Assembly: GCA_014871385.1 (NCBI GenBank)
Contig: CM026433.1
Coordinates: 16,189,808 to 16,253,807, forward strand
From: Ceratodon purpureus
Taxonomy: Eukaryota; Streptophyta; Bryopsida; Pseudoditrichales; Ditrichaceae
Direction of reading: 5' to 3'
Length of the DNA: 64,000 nt
The notes under the pieces are model-generated. The model ran no database searches and was not told the DNA's origin. It saw only the letters and a list, made by a program, of their open reading frames with translations. Below, in pieces: positions 34,774 through 46,354 of this stretch (the first letter of the stretch is position 1; each line of letters begins with the position of its first letter). The translations under genes and the position numbers were made by a program.

Positions 34774-35669
34774 TACTCTGAAAACAAAATCATTACCGAA
34801 CTAGAAATTTCAGACATATTTCTCAAATCATGGAAAATGTCCTAAAGATCTTGTAATCGCGATTGTGGCATCCGCCTTGATGTTGGGGTATACGTTAGAA
34901 GGAGATATTTATGTCCTTTAATTGTTGGTGCTCTACTATGGTTTGCAAACATAATCTCAATGTCTAGAAGGAAGAATACATTTGTTTTGGAAATGAAATT
35001 ATGGCCCATGGGCCTGTAGAAGAGGAAGGTATACAATGGAGGGTACAACTTAAAAGGTAATGAGAAGCTAATAAAAAATAATATACTTTCATTTGAAGAC
35101 ATTAGTTCGTTAGATAATAAAATTAAAGGAGAACTGGACATGGATTTTTCTTACATTAATAAAATTGTATGTCTTTGGCTTTAATTTTATATGGTAAGAC
35201 AAATCTTTTTTTCATGAAAATGCTCTTTTCCTAATTACTTGCTTTCTTGGGTATTCAAGATTATATCCATTGTAGTTTATTTATCTTGGGGTTATTTCAT
35301 ATGTTTTCAAATACCATTATATTCTACGTAATATCAATTAACTATTTTCCAATTATTGTCTCGTGCTTTATCTAATCCTCTAATCTTTAAAAAAAAAATC
35401 CTTTCTAAGATAGATATTTATATTTAGTTACTTCTTTTGCCATAATGTTATTACCATGACATGGTTTTCTCTATTCACTTCATACTCCTCATTTCTTCTT
35501 GTATCTCATTTCCACTCTTGCAATTATTATTATTATTTCTTATTTGATCTCTTATTCTAATTATCTTCTTGATTTATTATTACCTCTCATGTACTTTTTT
35601 ATTTTATATTTTTTCCCTTGATATCTATCTTCTCTATACACGTCTATTTCCTTCAAACCTTTTTCCATT

Positions 35670-35810
35670 CAAGGTTGTCATAATAGACGGACGGGCCATA
35701 AAATTGACGTGTAGTCACGTGACGAACGTGACGGACGGTTATCGGACGGGCTCCCGACCGCGAGCAAAATTACTATCCTCACAGTTTACTACTGTTTACC
35801 ATGGGTGGCG
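35670..35810 (+). mobile_element. Left terminus of a second hAT-type element (element C)
   Basis: CAAGGTTGTCATAATAGACG at 35670 resembles the two other hAT-like termini (CAGGGTTGTCACGG at 45614, CAGGGTTTTCAAAATAG at 33035). It sits exactly where similarity between elements A and B stops, so it is an insertion into A. The preceding 8 bases, TTTCCATT, would be its target duplication. Subterminal GACGGACGG and CACGTGACG repeats follow. I could not find the matching right end in the window. Confidence 0.55.
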
Positions 35811-36034
35811 CCCGTCGTCGTGTCCGCGCGCGTCTTTGCGCCTGCTCGCGCCTGTCAGATGTGGTTGATCGCGCCCGTCGTCTGTCTCGCACGCGTGCAG
35901 TGATCGCGCCCGATTACCCTCGCCCGATCAGGGTCGCGCGCGCCTGTAGTTTAGGATGAACGTGCTCGCGCCCGTACCAGCCTGCGCGCGCCCAACCTGC
36001 TTGCGCCCACACTGTCAGCCTCGTGAGTATAAAT
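35811..36034 (+). promoter_or_regulatory. CGCGCCCG cluster with TATA box, module 1
   Basis: Irregularly spaced copies of TCGCGCCCG or close variants fill 35811-36008, followed by TATAAAT at 36028-36034. An ORF starts at 36156 and AATAAA follows it at 36592. Bases 36070-36111 (TTTGTGCATTTTGCCTTCAACAG and on to TAGCTGATTGC) recur after module 2 at 37021-37051. This looks like a promoter, possibly also a transposase-binding region. Confidence 0.6.
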
Positions 36035-36155
36035 TGCCACCCTCCTCTACTGATTCGCACCCCCCCGACTTTGTGCATTTTGCCTTCAACAGCCCGAGGG
36101 TAGCTGATTGCTTAGTGTTACGGTGGGTTTCTCAACAATCGCTGTACCGTCCAAC

Positions 36156-36560
36156 ATGAATTCCAACGCATGCAATTGCCAACAAATCAAGTCGTACATG
36201 AGTTTAACGAATGGTGCCACCCCACCAGGCACTGCACAGCGAACAGACACAGTTATTTGGTCAATGCTAGAGCGACTCCGGCAACTGATTGAGTTCTTCG
36301 AGGATTGGATCTCTCGCCGTGACAAATTGGTGGCTTACGCAGAGAATGGACGCCCTCTGCCTCCAACCACTGAAGAGCAGTTGGCAACCCAAGCGACTGT
36401 CGAAGAACTTGACTGTGAGATTGGCGATCTCATCAAAGAACTGGAGAAGGAGATGGCAATACTTTGTGTCCCCAATATTGTCTCTAGTGCTCAAACGAAC
36501 CATTTCAAGACGCACTTGAAACACCTAGAGGACCGGTACCTAGAGTGCATGGCACTGTAA
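36156..36560 (+). CDS. Unknown 134-aa protein behind module 1
   Basis: ATG at 36156, stop at 36558-36560. The product is soluble and helical, with two CxC/Cys positions near the N-terminus (NACNCQQ) and an amphipathic, partly coiled-coil central part (IWSMLERLRQLIEFFEDWI; CEIGDLIKELEKEMAILC). No known domain is recognised. A TATA box lies about 120 bp upstream and a polyadenylation-type AATAAA 32 bp downstream, so the unit looks complete and intact. Other frames of the region are GC-array artefacts. It may be an accessory gene of the hAT-type element that starts at 35670. Confidence 0.55.
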   Translation: MNSNACNCQQIKSYMSLTNGATPPGTAQRTDTVIWSMLERLRQLIEFFEDWISRRDKLVAYAENGRPLPPTTEEQLATQATVEELDCEIGDLIKELEKEMAILCVPNIVSSAQTNHFKTHLKHLEDRYLECMAL

Positions 36561-36673
36561 TTGACATTACAATGAAGTGATAAATTTTCAAAATAAATAA
36601 AGTATTTTTTTTAACCCTGAATTTGCAAGTTCTCTTTGGTTTACTTTGATTTTTAACAGTGTTCTAGTTTGTG

Positions 36674-36986
36674 GTGGCGCCCGTCCTGGACCAGTGCTCG
36701 CGCCCGTCCATCCAGCGCTCGCGCCCGACTAATATCCGCGCGCCCGCGACGACGTCCACGCGCGCCCCTTCGGTACCCGGACGACGCCCGCGTGCGCCCA
36801 ACGAAGACCGGGTCGCTACCCGCTCGCGCGCGGTAAAACCCGCTCGCGCCCGTTGATACCCGCGCGGGCGCGCACGTATACACGGCCGAAACCCCGCCGT
36901 CGGTGCCCGCGCACGCCCGTGGGGTTTCTGCTCGCGCTCGTAGCAGGATGTTCGCGCCTGTTCCCTGGCGCCCGTGACTATAAAAG
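36674..36986 (+). promoter_or_regulatory. CGCGCCCG cluster with TATA box, module 2
   Basis: A dense run of GCGCCCG/CGCGCCC motifs at 36674-36975 ends in TATAAAAG at 36979-36986, then ACTGCCCCCC and the leader segment shared with module 1. The nearest downstream start is ATG 37260. This cluster is longer and richer than module 1. Confidence 0.65.
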
Positions 36987-37259
36987 GGCGATTTGCCCCC
37001 TCATTTTGCACTGCCCCCCTTTGAGCACCTTGCCTTCAACAGCCCCCGGGTAGCTGATTGCATGGTACTCAGGTGGGTCCCAGCACTCTGACACGTGTCT
37101 TTGCTTTAGTTTTCCAGAACTCTATGGTGTTTGTGTGGTACATTTGAGAATATTGTAAATGTTTATAATTTGTAAATGTGATTGAGGTTTTGGGGTACTC
37201 GTAGGCTTTTAATTTTGCACTTTTGGAAGACTTCAAAGAACGATCTACCTCGAGCAGCT

Positions 37260-39820
37260 ATGGAACGGCAACGACCAAATCAGCCCACGGCGACAGAACA
37301 AAGGAAAAAGCAAAAGGATGCAGGACGGCCCAGGCATGGAAGCCTCCAACATAAGAGGGTTCACGTCTTAATGAATCCTGCAAAGCTGGCATTCAGAGGG
37401 TGGGAAGCTGCACCGCAACCGTGGACTCTAGCAACGTGTGAAGAATTCATTGAATGGTGCCACATTGGGAAGTTATTCCCGTTGCACCGCCATAATAAAA
37501 ATCGTACTTCAAACAAGGCGAACATGAAATGGTGCAAGAACCGTCAGTTCGGGAGGCGGTGTTTGGAGGTGTACCAGGTTCTATACAACCGAGCGATGAA
37601 CGATAGAAACGAGGTTCCGCTCTTTATTTGTAGAATGGTATATGCCGAGGTAATGCTTCATAGGCAGGTGGATTGGAGAACCATACGGTTGACTCCTAGC
37701 GTCCAGCAGCTTCCACGAGAGATGGTGATACCTACAGGGGTCCTAAGATTTCCAGATCATGACTGGGCATACTTGGATGATCCTGAGGATCATGCGCCTG
37801 TTGATTGGAGTGACTCAGAAGCGGATAATGATTCTGATGGTACGATAGACCGTCCCCCTCAGTAACAAACAAGAGCAGCGACTAGTGCTAGAATCACACG
37901 GTTAAAAAAGAAGGATCCTGAGCTACCTGCCTGTTTGTCGACGAGGAATCGTGCACCGCCTGCAAATCCTACTGGACCGGGTATTCCTCATCAGGCTCCT
38001 CTAGCAATCGTCGGGGGCCCGAGCAATGTTGATGTTGCTCTTCCTATATTAGTTCCACAGATTGCGGGCCCGAACAATGTTGATGTAGCTCCTCTTGTAC
38101 TGAATCCACAGATTGCGGGCCCGAGCGATGTAATGGAAGATGATGACATTGGGTTTGCAGATTTGTTGGAGGCTACAATAGCCGCTGCTGATGCCCAGGG
38201 CCCGCAAGGCAATGCATTGCAGAAGGAGCTGGAAGGAAAAAATGCAATAATTTCTAAGATGGAGAAGACTATCCAGAACTTGTACGAAGAAGCTGATAGG
38301 ATGAATGAGATTATACGGAGCAGAATGAAGAGATTTTGCAACTTAGATCTGCGAGGACTCCGACTTACGTACTCGAGGCAAGCGAAGCTCCAATCCCTGG
38401 TAGCCCTGGAATGAACGAGGAAGACGTGAATGCCATCATTGAATCGGCCACGCACGGTCTCCTAGAAGATACCCCGGTCCGAGTTCCCCGTAAGCCAATC
38501 ATCCCATTCGCATCATCAAGTCAAGTGATGCACCCCCCCAAGCGGCAAATCATGTTCGTTGGTTCTCAAGAGACGGAGGACTCTTTGGGATTTCAACAGC
38601 CATCGGTACCCACTGTCTCCGAATTGCAAGCTACCAACGGGATGCTCAGAAAGTATCTGATCCAGATGAGCAGACAATACTACCAATGGAAGATTGCATG
38701 CATCATGAACGTTGATCGTCACAGACAGATGTATAGTGAGTTCAAGAGGATTGACCGCGACTACCTCCAGCTTAACTCCAGGAGAGATTTCGGACTTACC
38801 TCGTGGGCAGATCCAGATGAAATGTTCGCTGACGAGATACCGATGATTAGTAAGAAAATAGATTGGACGTAGTTGGAGTGGGAGTACAAGACCGCCAGAT
38901 CCAATGAGAAGATCCCTGAGAATAGTACTGCCCAGCCAAGATTGCTCTGGCCCAATCCACAGGAGTATGTGTTGGATGGGACCAGGTGTCCCATTTGTAC
39001 CAATCTATTTGGGCCAGAGGGGGGCTGGTCATTGGGATCCTGTCACTGCATGTATCATCCACAATGCTTAATTTCCCATGCCTTGATACGTCGGTGGTGT
39101 GCAGTATGTAAGGCCCCCTTACACAAGCGTTTTTATGAGCAGTTTGGCTTAGCGAATTGGATGCCACCGCATTGGGAGCAAAATAAGGAAAATACTCCTG
39201 ACTTTCCGGACAAGTGGGGTGAGGACTTGATTTGGAATTGGCTTATGGGAATGCACCAGTCCTATGTTAAACAAATGAGCGATCAGTGGAGGTGGGACTA
39301 GGATCCTGGGGAGATTGTAAGGATCTGCCACGAACTCATCAAGGGCGGGACGGAGGACGAACTCGAGGGAAGGAGGAATTTCTTCTACCAAGTGCTACAT
39401 GGGCACTGGGATGTTCAAACTCGTACATTCCAGTACGGCCCCCATCCTCTTGGATTTAAGTGGAATTCCAAAGGGAAGTTGGTTGCGGATCAGCGCAAGG
39501 AGTTGCACGAAATGACTGAACACGATATCCAGATCGGTAATGAGTTACAAACGGCGGAATGTGAATGGGATATATTGTTCAAGACTCAAGCCGTGGATTT
39601 CCTATGTGCGCAACATACTCCGGAGACCCTAACAGTGCTCCGTCGGATGCGCGACAACAACTTCATGGAAGCAATGCTTGGAGGAGATGGCATAGCGAAG
39701 AGAACCCGTTCTGCGAAGCGAAAACTCATCGCTAACGATGGGGCAGAAAGTAGTGCAGCCGGTAGCTCTCGTGCACGACACGATGAGGGTGGATCGAGTT
39801 CCTCTGCACCGGGCACGTGA
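37260..39820 (+). pseudogene. Decayed RING-finger gene (about 850 codons) behind module 2
   Basis: From ATG 37260 one frame runs to TAA 37863, continues open in the same frame to about 38340, then shifts frame. It runs on with TAG at 38870 and 39299 to a final stop at 39820. N-terminal part: basic, Trp-rich (WEAAPQPWTLATCEEFIEWC; RTSNKANMKWCKNRQFGRRC). Middle: a diverged 25-residue repeat around GPSNVDVA/GPNNVDVA/GPSDVMED, then a coiled coil. C-terminal part: a RING-like zinc finger, CPICTNLFGPEGG...GSCHCMYHPQCLIS...RRWCAVCKAPLHKRFYEQFGL (39000-39150), where Cys stands at the fourth ligand position. Such RING proteins may act as ubiquitin ligases, but this copy is broken. Whether it was a captured host gene or an element gene is unclear. 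Confidence 0.6.
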
Positions 39821-40238
39821 TGTCGTGGAGATCCATGAGTGAAGACCACGTTTTGTAAAAAGATATCGGAATATAAATACATGTAGAAGGCATAGGGAAT
39901 TGGATAGGTTTAGGATTCCATTCACATGTTTAATGTTTGTTAAACTCAAACAATGGATGATAATTTTCTTTCCGAAATCTTTGCGTGGTTCCCAAGACGC
40001 TTTTATTCTCCCTACATAATACATTGGCCTCCCGTTTTTTGATTGCCAATCATGTTATTCATTCCGCCCGTTGTCTCTCCTCCTACCATCGTATGATAAG
40101 TATATAAATATCTTTGTTGCACACCAAAATGTTTAATATGGTCAGTGGATTTAAGTCACGGTAAGAAAACTTAAGTTATTGTAAGTGTATTTAACTTATG
40201 GACTGAATTTTATGTTACGTGGATTTAAACTCTGAACC

Positions 40239-40528
40239 CGCCCGCATGCACGCGCGCGTTTGCGCGCACCTGTACTGTGCGTACCCGCGCGCGCGCACAC
40301 CAGCCCCCAGCGAGAGTAAACCCAGGAACGCGCCCGTACGCGCGCGCGCAAACTGCTCGCACCCGTCGAACCAACATCGCGCTATCGGAAACCGAAATGT
40401 AGAACACCCGACGGTGTCTCCCGCATTCCTCTCGCGCCCGATTTTGCACGCGCCCGTCAATACTCGCGCTCGAGCACTGCAACCATATCATGCAACTAAT
40501 TTCTCCACCCGTTTTGCACACGCCCGAG
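40239..40528 (+). repeat. CGCGCCCG cluster, module 3
   Basis: Alternating CG-rich DNA (GCGCGCGTTTGCGCGC, CGCGCGCGCAC) with CGCGCCCG/CACGCCCG motifs in the same orientation as modules 1 and 2. No TATA box or ORF follows; the minisatellite starts about 110 bp further on. Confidence 0.6.
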
Positions 40529-40639
40529 CACTCCAACAACATCACTCAAATAATTTTAATAAGTCCACAACTCCCCCATCCTACCCCCTAATTTTTAATC
40601 AATACTCCTACACTCTTCAATTTGTTTTTTTTTTTTTTT

Positions 40640-43600
40640 CCCCCTTCTTTGAACACTATGCTTTCATTTAATTCCTTCTCTCATTTCGTCCGTTCATTCT
40701 TATAATTCCACCACTCCCCCATCGTACCGCCTTATTTTTATTCAATACTCCTACGCTCTTTCATTTTTTTTTCTTTTTTTTTTCCCCTTCTTCGAACACT
40801 ATGCTTTCATTTAATTCCTTCTCTCATTTTGTCCAATTCATTTTTATAATTCCACCACTCTCCCATCCTATCCCTTTGTTTTTATTTAATATTCCTACAG
40901 TCTTTAATTTGTTTTTTTTCCCCCTTCTTAGAACTCTAAGCTTTCATTTAATTCCTTCTCTCATTTCGTCCGTTCATTTTTATAATTCCGCCACTCCCCC
41001 ATCCTCCCGCCTTATTTTTATTCAATACTCCTACGCTCTTTAATTTGTTTTTTTTTTTTTCCCCCTTCTTAGAACTCTATGCTTTCATTTAATTCCTTCT
41101 CTCATTTCGTCCGTTCATTTTCATAATTCCGCCACTCCCCCATCCTCCCGCCTTATTTTTATTCAATACTCCTACGCTCTTTAATTTGTTTTTTTTTTTT
41201 TTCCCCCTTCTTAGAACTCTACGCTTTCATTTAATTCCTTCTCTCATTTCGTCCGTTCATTTTTATAATTCCACCACTCCCCCATCCTCCCGCCTTATTT
41301 TTATTCAATACTCCTACGCTCTTTATTTTGTTTTTTTTTTTTTTTCCCCCTTCTTAGAACTCTATGCTTTCATTTAATTCCTTCTCTCATTTTGTCCGTT
41401 CATTTTCATAATTCCGCTACTCCCCCATCCTCCCGCCTTATTTTTATTCAATACTCCTACGCTCTTTAATTTGTTTTTTTTTTTTTCCCCCTTCTTAGAA
41501 CTCTATGCTTTCATTTAATTCCTTCTCTCATTTCGTCCGTTCATTTTCATAATTCCGCCACTCCCCCATCCTCCCGCCTTATTTTTATTCAATACTTCTA
41601 CGCTCTTTAATTTGTTTTTTTTTTTTTCCCCTTCTTCGAACACTATGCTTTCATTTAATTCCTTCTCTCATTTTGTCCAATTCATTTTTATAATTCCACC
41701 ACTCTCCCATCCTATCCCTTTGTTTTTATTTAATATTCCTACAGTCTTTAATTTGTTTTTTTTCCCCCTTCTTAGAACTCTATGCTTTCATTTAATTCCT
41801 TCTCTCATTTCGTCCGTTCATTTTTATAATTCCGCCACTCCCCCATCCTCCCGCCTTATTTTTATTCAATACTTCTACGCTCTTTAATTTGTTTTTTTTT
41901 TTTTTCCCCCTTCTTAGAACTCTATGCTTTCATTTAATTCCTTCTCTCATTTCGTCCGTTCATTTTCATAATTCCGCCACTCCCCCATCCTCCCGCCTTA
42001 TTTTTATTCAATACTCCTACGCTCTTTAATTTGTTTTTTTTTTTTTTTCCCCCTTCTTAGAACTCTACGCTTTCATTTAATTCCTTCTCTCATTTCGTCC
42101 GTTCATTTTTATAATTCCACCACTCCCCCATCCTCCCGCCTTATTTTTATTCAATACTCCTACGCTCTTTATTTTGTTTTTTTTTTTCCCCCTTCTTAGA
42201 ACTCTATGCTTTCATTTAATTCCTTCTCTCATTTTGTCCGTTCATTTTCATAATTCCGCTACTCCCCCATCCTCCCGCCTTATTTTTATTCAATACTCCT
42301 ACGCTCTTTAATTTGTTTTTTTTTTTTTTCCCCTTCTTCGAACACTATGCTTTCATTTAATTCCTTCTCTCATTTTGTCCAATTCATTTTTATAATTCCG
42401 CCACTCCCCCATCCTCCCGCCTTATTTTTATTCAATACTTCTACGCTCTTTAATTTGTTTTTTTTTTTTCCCCCTTCTTAGAACTCTATGCTTTCATTTA
42501 ATTCCTTCTCTCATTTCGTCCGTTCATTTTCATAATTCCGCCACTCCCCCATCCTCCCGCCTTATTTTTATTCAATACTCCTACGCTCTTTAATTTGTTT
42601 TTTTTTTTTTCCCCCTTGTTAGAACTCTATGCTTTCATTTAATTCCTTCTCTCATTTTGTCCGTTCATTTTCATAATTCCGCTACTCCCCATCCTCCCGC
42701 CTTATTTTTATTCAATACTCCTACGCTCTTTAATTTGTTTTTTTTTTTTTCCCCTTCTTCGAACACTATGCTTTCATTTAATTCCTTCTCTCATTTTGTC
42801 CAATTCATTTTTATAATTCCGCCACTCCCCCATCCTCCCGCCTTATTTTTATTCAATACTTCTACGCTCTTTAATTTGTTTTTTTTTTTTTCCCCCTTCT
42901 TAGAACTCTATGCTTTCATTTAATTCCTTCTCTCATTTCGTCCGTTCATTTTCATAATTCCGCCACTCCCCCATCCTCCCGCCTTATTTTTATTCAATAC
43001 TCCTACGCTCTTTAATTTGTTTTTTTTTTTTTCCCCCTTGTTAGAACTCTATGCTTTCATTTAATTCCTTCTCTCATTTCGTCCGTTCATTTTTATAATT
43101 CCACCACTCCCCCATCCTCCCGCCTTATTTTTATTCAATACTCCTATGCTCTTTATTTTGTTTTTTTTATTCCCCTTCTTAGAACTCTATGCTTTCATTT
43201 AATTCCTTCTCTCATTTTGTCCGTTCATTTTTATAATTCCGCTACTCCCCCATCCTCCCGCCTTATTTTTATTCAATACTCCTACGCTCTTTAATTTGTT
43301 TTTTTTTTTTTTTCCCCCTTCTTAGAACTCTATGCTTTCATTTAATTCCTTCTCTCATTTCGTCCGTTCATTTTCATAATTCCGCCACTCCCCCATCCTC
43401 CCGCCTTATTTTTATTCAATACTCCTACGCTCTTTAATTTGTTTTTTTTTTTTTTCCCCCTTCTTAGAACTCTACGCTTTCATTTAATTCCTTCTCTCAT
43501 TTCGTCCGTTCATTTTTATAATTCCACCACTCCCCCATCCTCCCGCCTTATTTTTATTCAATACTCCTACGCTCTTTATTTTGTTTTTTTTTTTCCCCCT

Positions 43601-44640
43601 TCTTAGAACTCTATGCTTTCATTTAATTCCTTCTCTCATTTTGTCCGTTCATTTTCATAATTCCGCCACTCCCCCATCCTCCCGCCTTATTTTTATTCAA
43701 TACTCCTACGCTCTTTAATTTGTTTTTTTTTTTTTCCCCCCTTCTTAGAACTCTATGCTTTCATTTAATTCCTTCTCTCATTTCGTCCGTTCATTTTCAT
43801 AATTCCGCCACTCCCCCATCCTCCCGCCTTATTTTTATTCAATACTCCTACGCTCTTTAATTTGTTTTTTTTTTTTCCCCCTTCTTAGAACTCTATGCTT
43901 TCATTTAATTCCTTCTCTCATTTCGTCCGTTCATTTTTATAATTCCACCACTCCCCCATCCTCCCGCCTTATTTTTATTCAATACTCCTACGCTCTTTAT
44001 TTTGTTTTTTTTTTTCCCCCTTCTTAGAACTCTATGCTTTCATTTAATTCCTTCTCTCATTTCGTCCGTTCATTTTTATAATTCCACCACTCCCCCATCC
44101 TCCCGCCTTATTTTTATTCAATACTCCTACGCTCTTTATTTTGTTTTTTTTTTTTCCCCCTTCTTAGAACTCTATGCTTTCATTTAATTCCTTCTCTCAT
44201 TTTGTCCGTTCATTTTCATAATTCCGCTACTCCCCCATCCTCCCGCCTTATTTTTATTCAATACTCCTACGCTCTTTAATTTGTTTTTTTTTTTTTTCCC
44301 CTTCTTCGAACACTATGCTTTCATTTAATTCCTTCTCTCATTTTGTCCAATTCATTTTTATAATTCCACCACTCTCCCATCCTATCCCTTTGTTTTTATT
44401 TAATATTCCTAGAGTCTTTAATTTGTTTTTTTTCCCCTTCTTAGAACTCTATGCTTTCATTTAATTCCTTCTCTCATTTCGTCCGTTCATTTTCATAATT
44501 CCGCCACTCCCCCATCCTCCCGCCTTATTTTTATTCAATACTCCTACGCTCTTTAATTTGTTTTTTTTTTTTCCTCCTTCTTTGAACACTATGCTTTCAT
44601 TTAATTCCTTCTCTCATTTCGTCCGATCATTTTTATAATT
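40640..44640 (+). repeat. 4-kb minisatellite, about 29 units of ~141 bp
   Basis: Each unit contains GCTTTCATTTAATTCCTTCT, a TCTCATTT(C/T)GTCCG(T)TCATTTT segment, CCACTCCCCCATCCTCCCGC, a TTCAATACTCCTACGCTC segment, and a run of 8-18 T followed by C. Unit length varies mainly in the T run. Variant units (ACGCTTTCATT; TCCTATCCCTTTGTTTTTATT) recur about every 6 units at the left side, so block duplication helped build the array. Open frames in it are by-products. Confidence 0.95.
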
Positions 44641-45012
44641 CCACCACTCCCCCACCCCCCCGCCTTGTTTTTATATAATACTCCTAGTGGTTATTAATGT
44701 TCTCCTTGAAGTGAAATATTGATTCACAAATTTAGTCATAGTTTTCCACCAGTAATGTCAATTTTCTACCGGAGTAAGTGAAATTGTGATGTGACTTTAA
44801 CGTTTTAGAGCACAAAGTGGGGAGATTTTGTTTCTCCGTGGTTAACATTATTTTATAATTCGAATGCCTATTCGTTTATATTTTTAAAGTTTTTTTACTT
44901 TTGCTTACTCCAATCTCCCATACTAATGTATTATATTTCAGTGTAGTCCATTCTCTCCCTTAACTTTTTTTTATTTTTATTATTTTGGAACTTCTGACTT
45001 TTAAACTTCACT
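44641..45012. other. AT-rich spacer
   Basis: Follows the last minisatellite unit. No gene, terminal repeat or array seen. Confidence 0.5.
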
Positions 45013-45276
45013 GCGCGCGCTTGTTCGATCGCACCCGTCCGTCCGCACCTGCAGGCGCCCGCGCGATCGCATCCACGGTCGACCCATTGAATCTGCCCAC
45101 GCGCGTGCACACGCAGGCCCGCGCCCGCAAGTACGCGTACGCGCCCGCTTTCCCCGCGCGGTCGCGAGCTCGCCCAACTGCGTGCGCCCTGCTCGCGCCC
45201 AACCGTCCGCCCGCGAGCGCACGCGCGCGCCTGCTCGCGCCCGTCCTCAACTACGACGCGTGCACGCGCGCTCGTG
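45013..45276 (+). repeat. CGCGCCCG cluster, module 4
   Basis: GC-rich run with GCGCCCGCGCGATCGC, TACGCGCCCGC and CTCGCGCCC motifs in the same orientation as the other modules. No TATA box was seen within 100 bp. Together with module 3 it brackets the minisatellite. Confidence 0.6.
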
Positions 45277-45966
45277 GTTTCAACTGGATTAACGCGGTAA
45301 CTAGTAAAATTTATCCCATATTTTAAGTTAACACTGCCTGAGGTTAGCTTAAAACGACTTACCTTCCACTGGGAGGGCAGAAACATGAAGGGCGAAATGA
45401 CAACCTGCTCCAGTTCTTAGACATGTGTGAATGGGGTGGGTAGTCCTCTCCCACTCTAATGTTTCTCAATCTTTTCACTTAAATAGGATTCCTCTTTATG
45501 TAGATGTTCACGTGTTTGTTGCTCACACACTTTAATTTTTTTAAATTTTATTCCTTCTTCCCTCTCATTGTTATTTCTTCTCAGTGAATTGATTGCGCCA
45601 AATCGATCTCGCCCAGGGTTGTCACGGTCGTCCGGGACGCTCGGGACGTGGGGACGTCCGCGGACGTCCGCCAGCGCCAGAGGACGTCCTGTGACTTAGA
45701 AAAAAAAAATCACCCGCATAGGTTTCACCCCGGGGTGAAACCACACCTTCTACGCGGGGGAGGGGTTGCGGGGGAGGGTGCGGCCGTCGTCGCGGAGCGG
45801 GGGGGCCGTCCCCGGCGACGGCCCCTTGCCGTCGCCGCGGAGGGGGGGGCCGTCCCTGGCGACGGCCCCTTGCCGTCGCCGCGTTGGGGGGGGCCGTCCC
45901 CGGCGACGGCCGCGGAGACGGCCGCAAATTTTTTTAAAAAAAATCCCGAATCTTAAAATCTTCATA

Positions 45967-46079
45967 ACTTCTTCAAAACGTCTCCAAATCGGGCTTATGA
46001 GGTGTTTTTTGGCATCTACATTTCCTGTCGATGCCAAAAAACACCTCATAAGTCCAATTTGGACAAGTTTTGAAGAAGT
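45967..46079 (+). repeat. 53-bp-stem hairpin, copy 2
   Basis: Arms 45967-46019 and 46027-46079 around the loop ATTTCCT; a few mismatches. It is the first of two tandem copies in a ~275-bp unit inside element B. Confidence 0.85.
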
Positions 46080-46241
46080 TACGGGAATTTGGAGATTTCG
46101 GGGAGTTGAGGGGTCGGCCGTCGGCGGGGACGGGGGGCCGACCCCTGGTGACGGCCGTGGGGACGGCCGGCCGTCCCCGGCGACGGCCACGGGGACGGCC
46201 GCAAATCAAAAAAAAAAATCCCGAATCTTAAAATCTTCATA

Positions 46242-46354
46242 ACTTCTTCAAAACTTATCCAAATCGGGCTTATGAGGTGTTTTTTGGCATCTACATTTCC
46301 TGTAGATGCCAAAAAACATCTCATAAGTCCAATTTGGACAAGTTTTGAAGAAGT
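46242..46354 (+). repeat. 53-bp-stem hairpin, copy 3
   Basis: Arms 46242-46294 and 46302-46354 with the same loop ATTTCCT as copy 2. Confidence 0.85.

Larger units (their letters stand above)
33035..35669 (+). mobile_element. hAT-like non-autonomous element, partial (element A)
   Basis: It begins CAGGGTTTTCAAAATAGACG at 33035. This terminus and the following GC-rich block match, in reverse orientation, the right end of the complete element at 45614-50089. The similarity continues to about 35669 (matching 48140 on the other element). Subterminal DNA is packed with GGCCGTC/GACGGCC motifs, as in hAT elements whose transposase binds subterminal repeats. No transposase ORF is present. The right end is missing: the sequence is broken at 35669 by another hAT-type terminus. 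An 866-bp MITE is inserted at 33908. Open frames here are by-products of GC-rich repeats. Confidence 0.7.

Noticed and set aside
40801..44187. Short Phe/Pro-rich frames in the minisatellite
   Set aside because: They follow the repeat period and consist of translated poly-T and CCCCC runs.
45390..45405. ATGACAACCTG as the right terminus of the hAT-type element starting at 35670
   Set aside because: It lacks the CTTG/CCTG ending pattern in full and the next bases (CTCCAGTT) do not match the expected TTTCCATT duplication.
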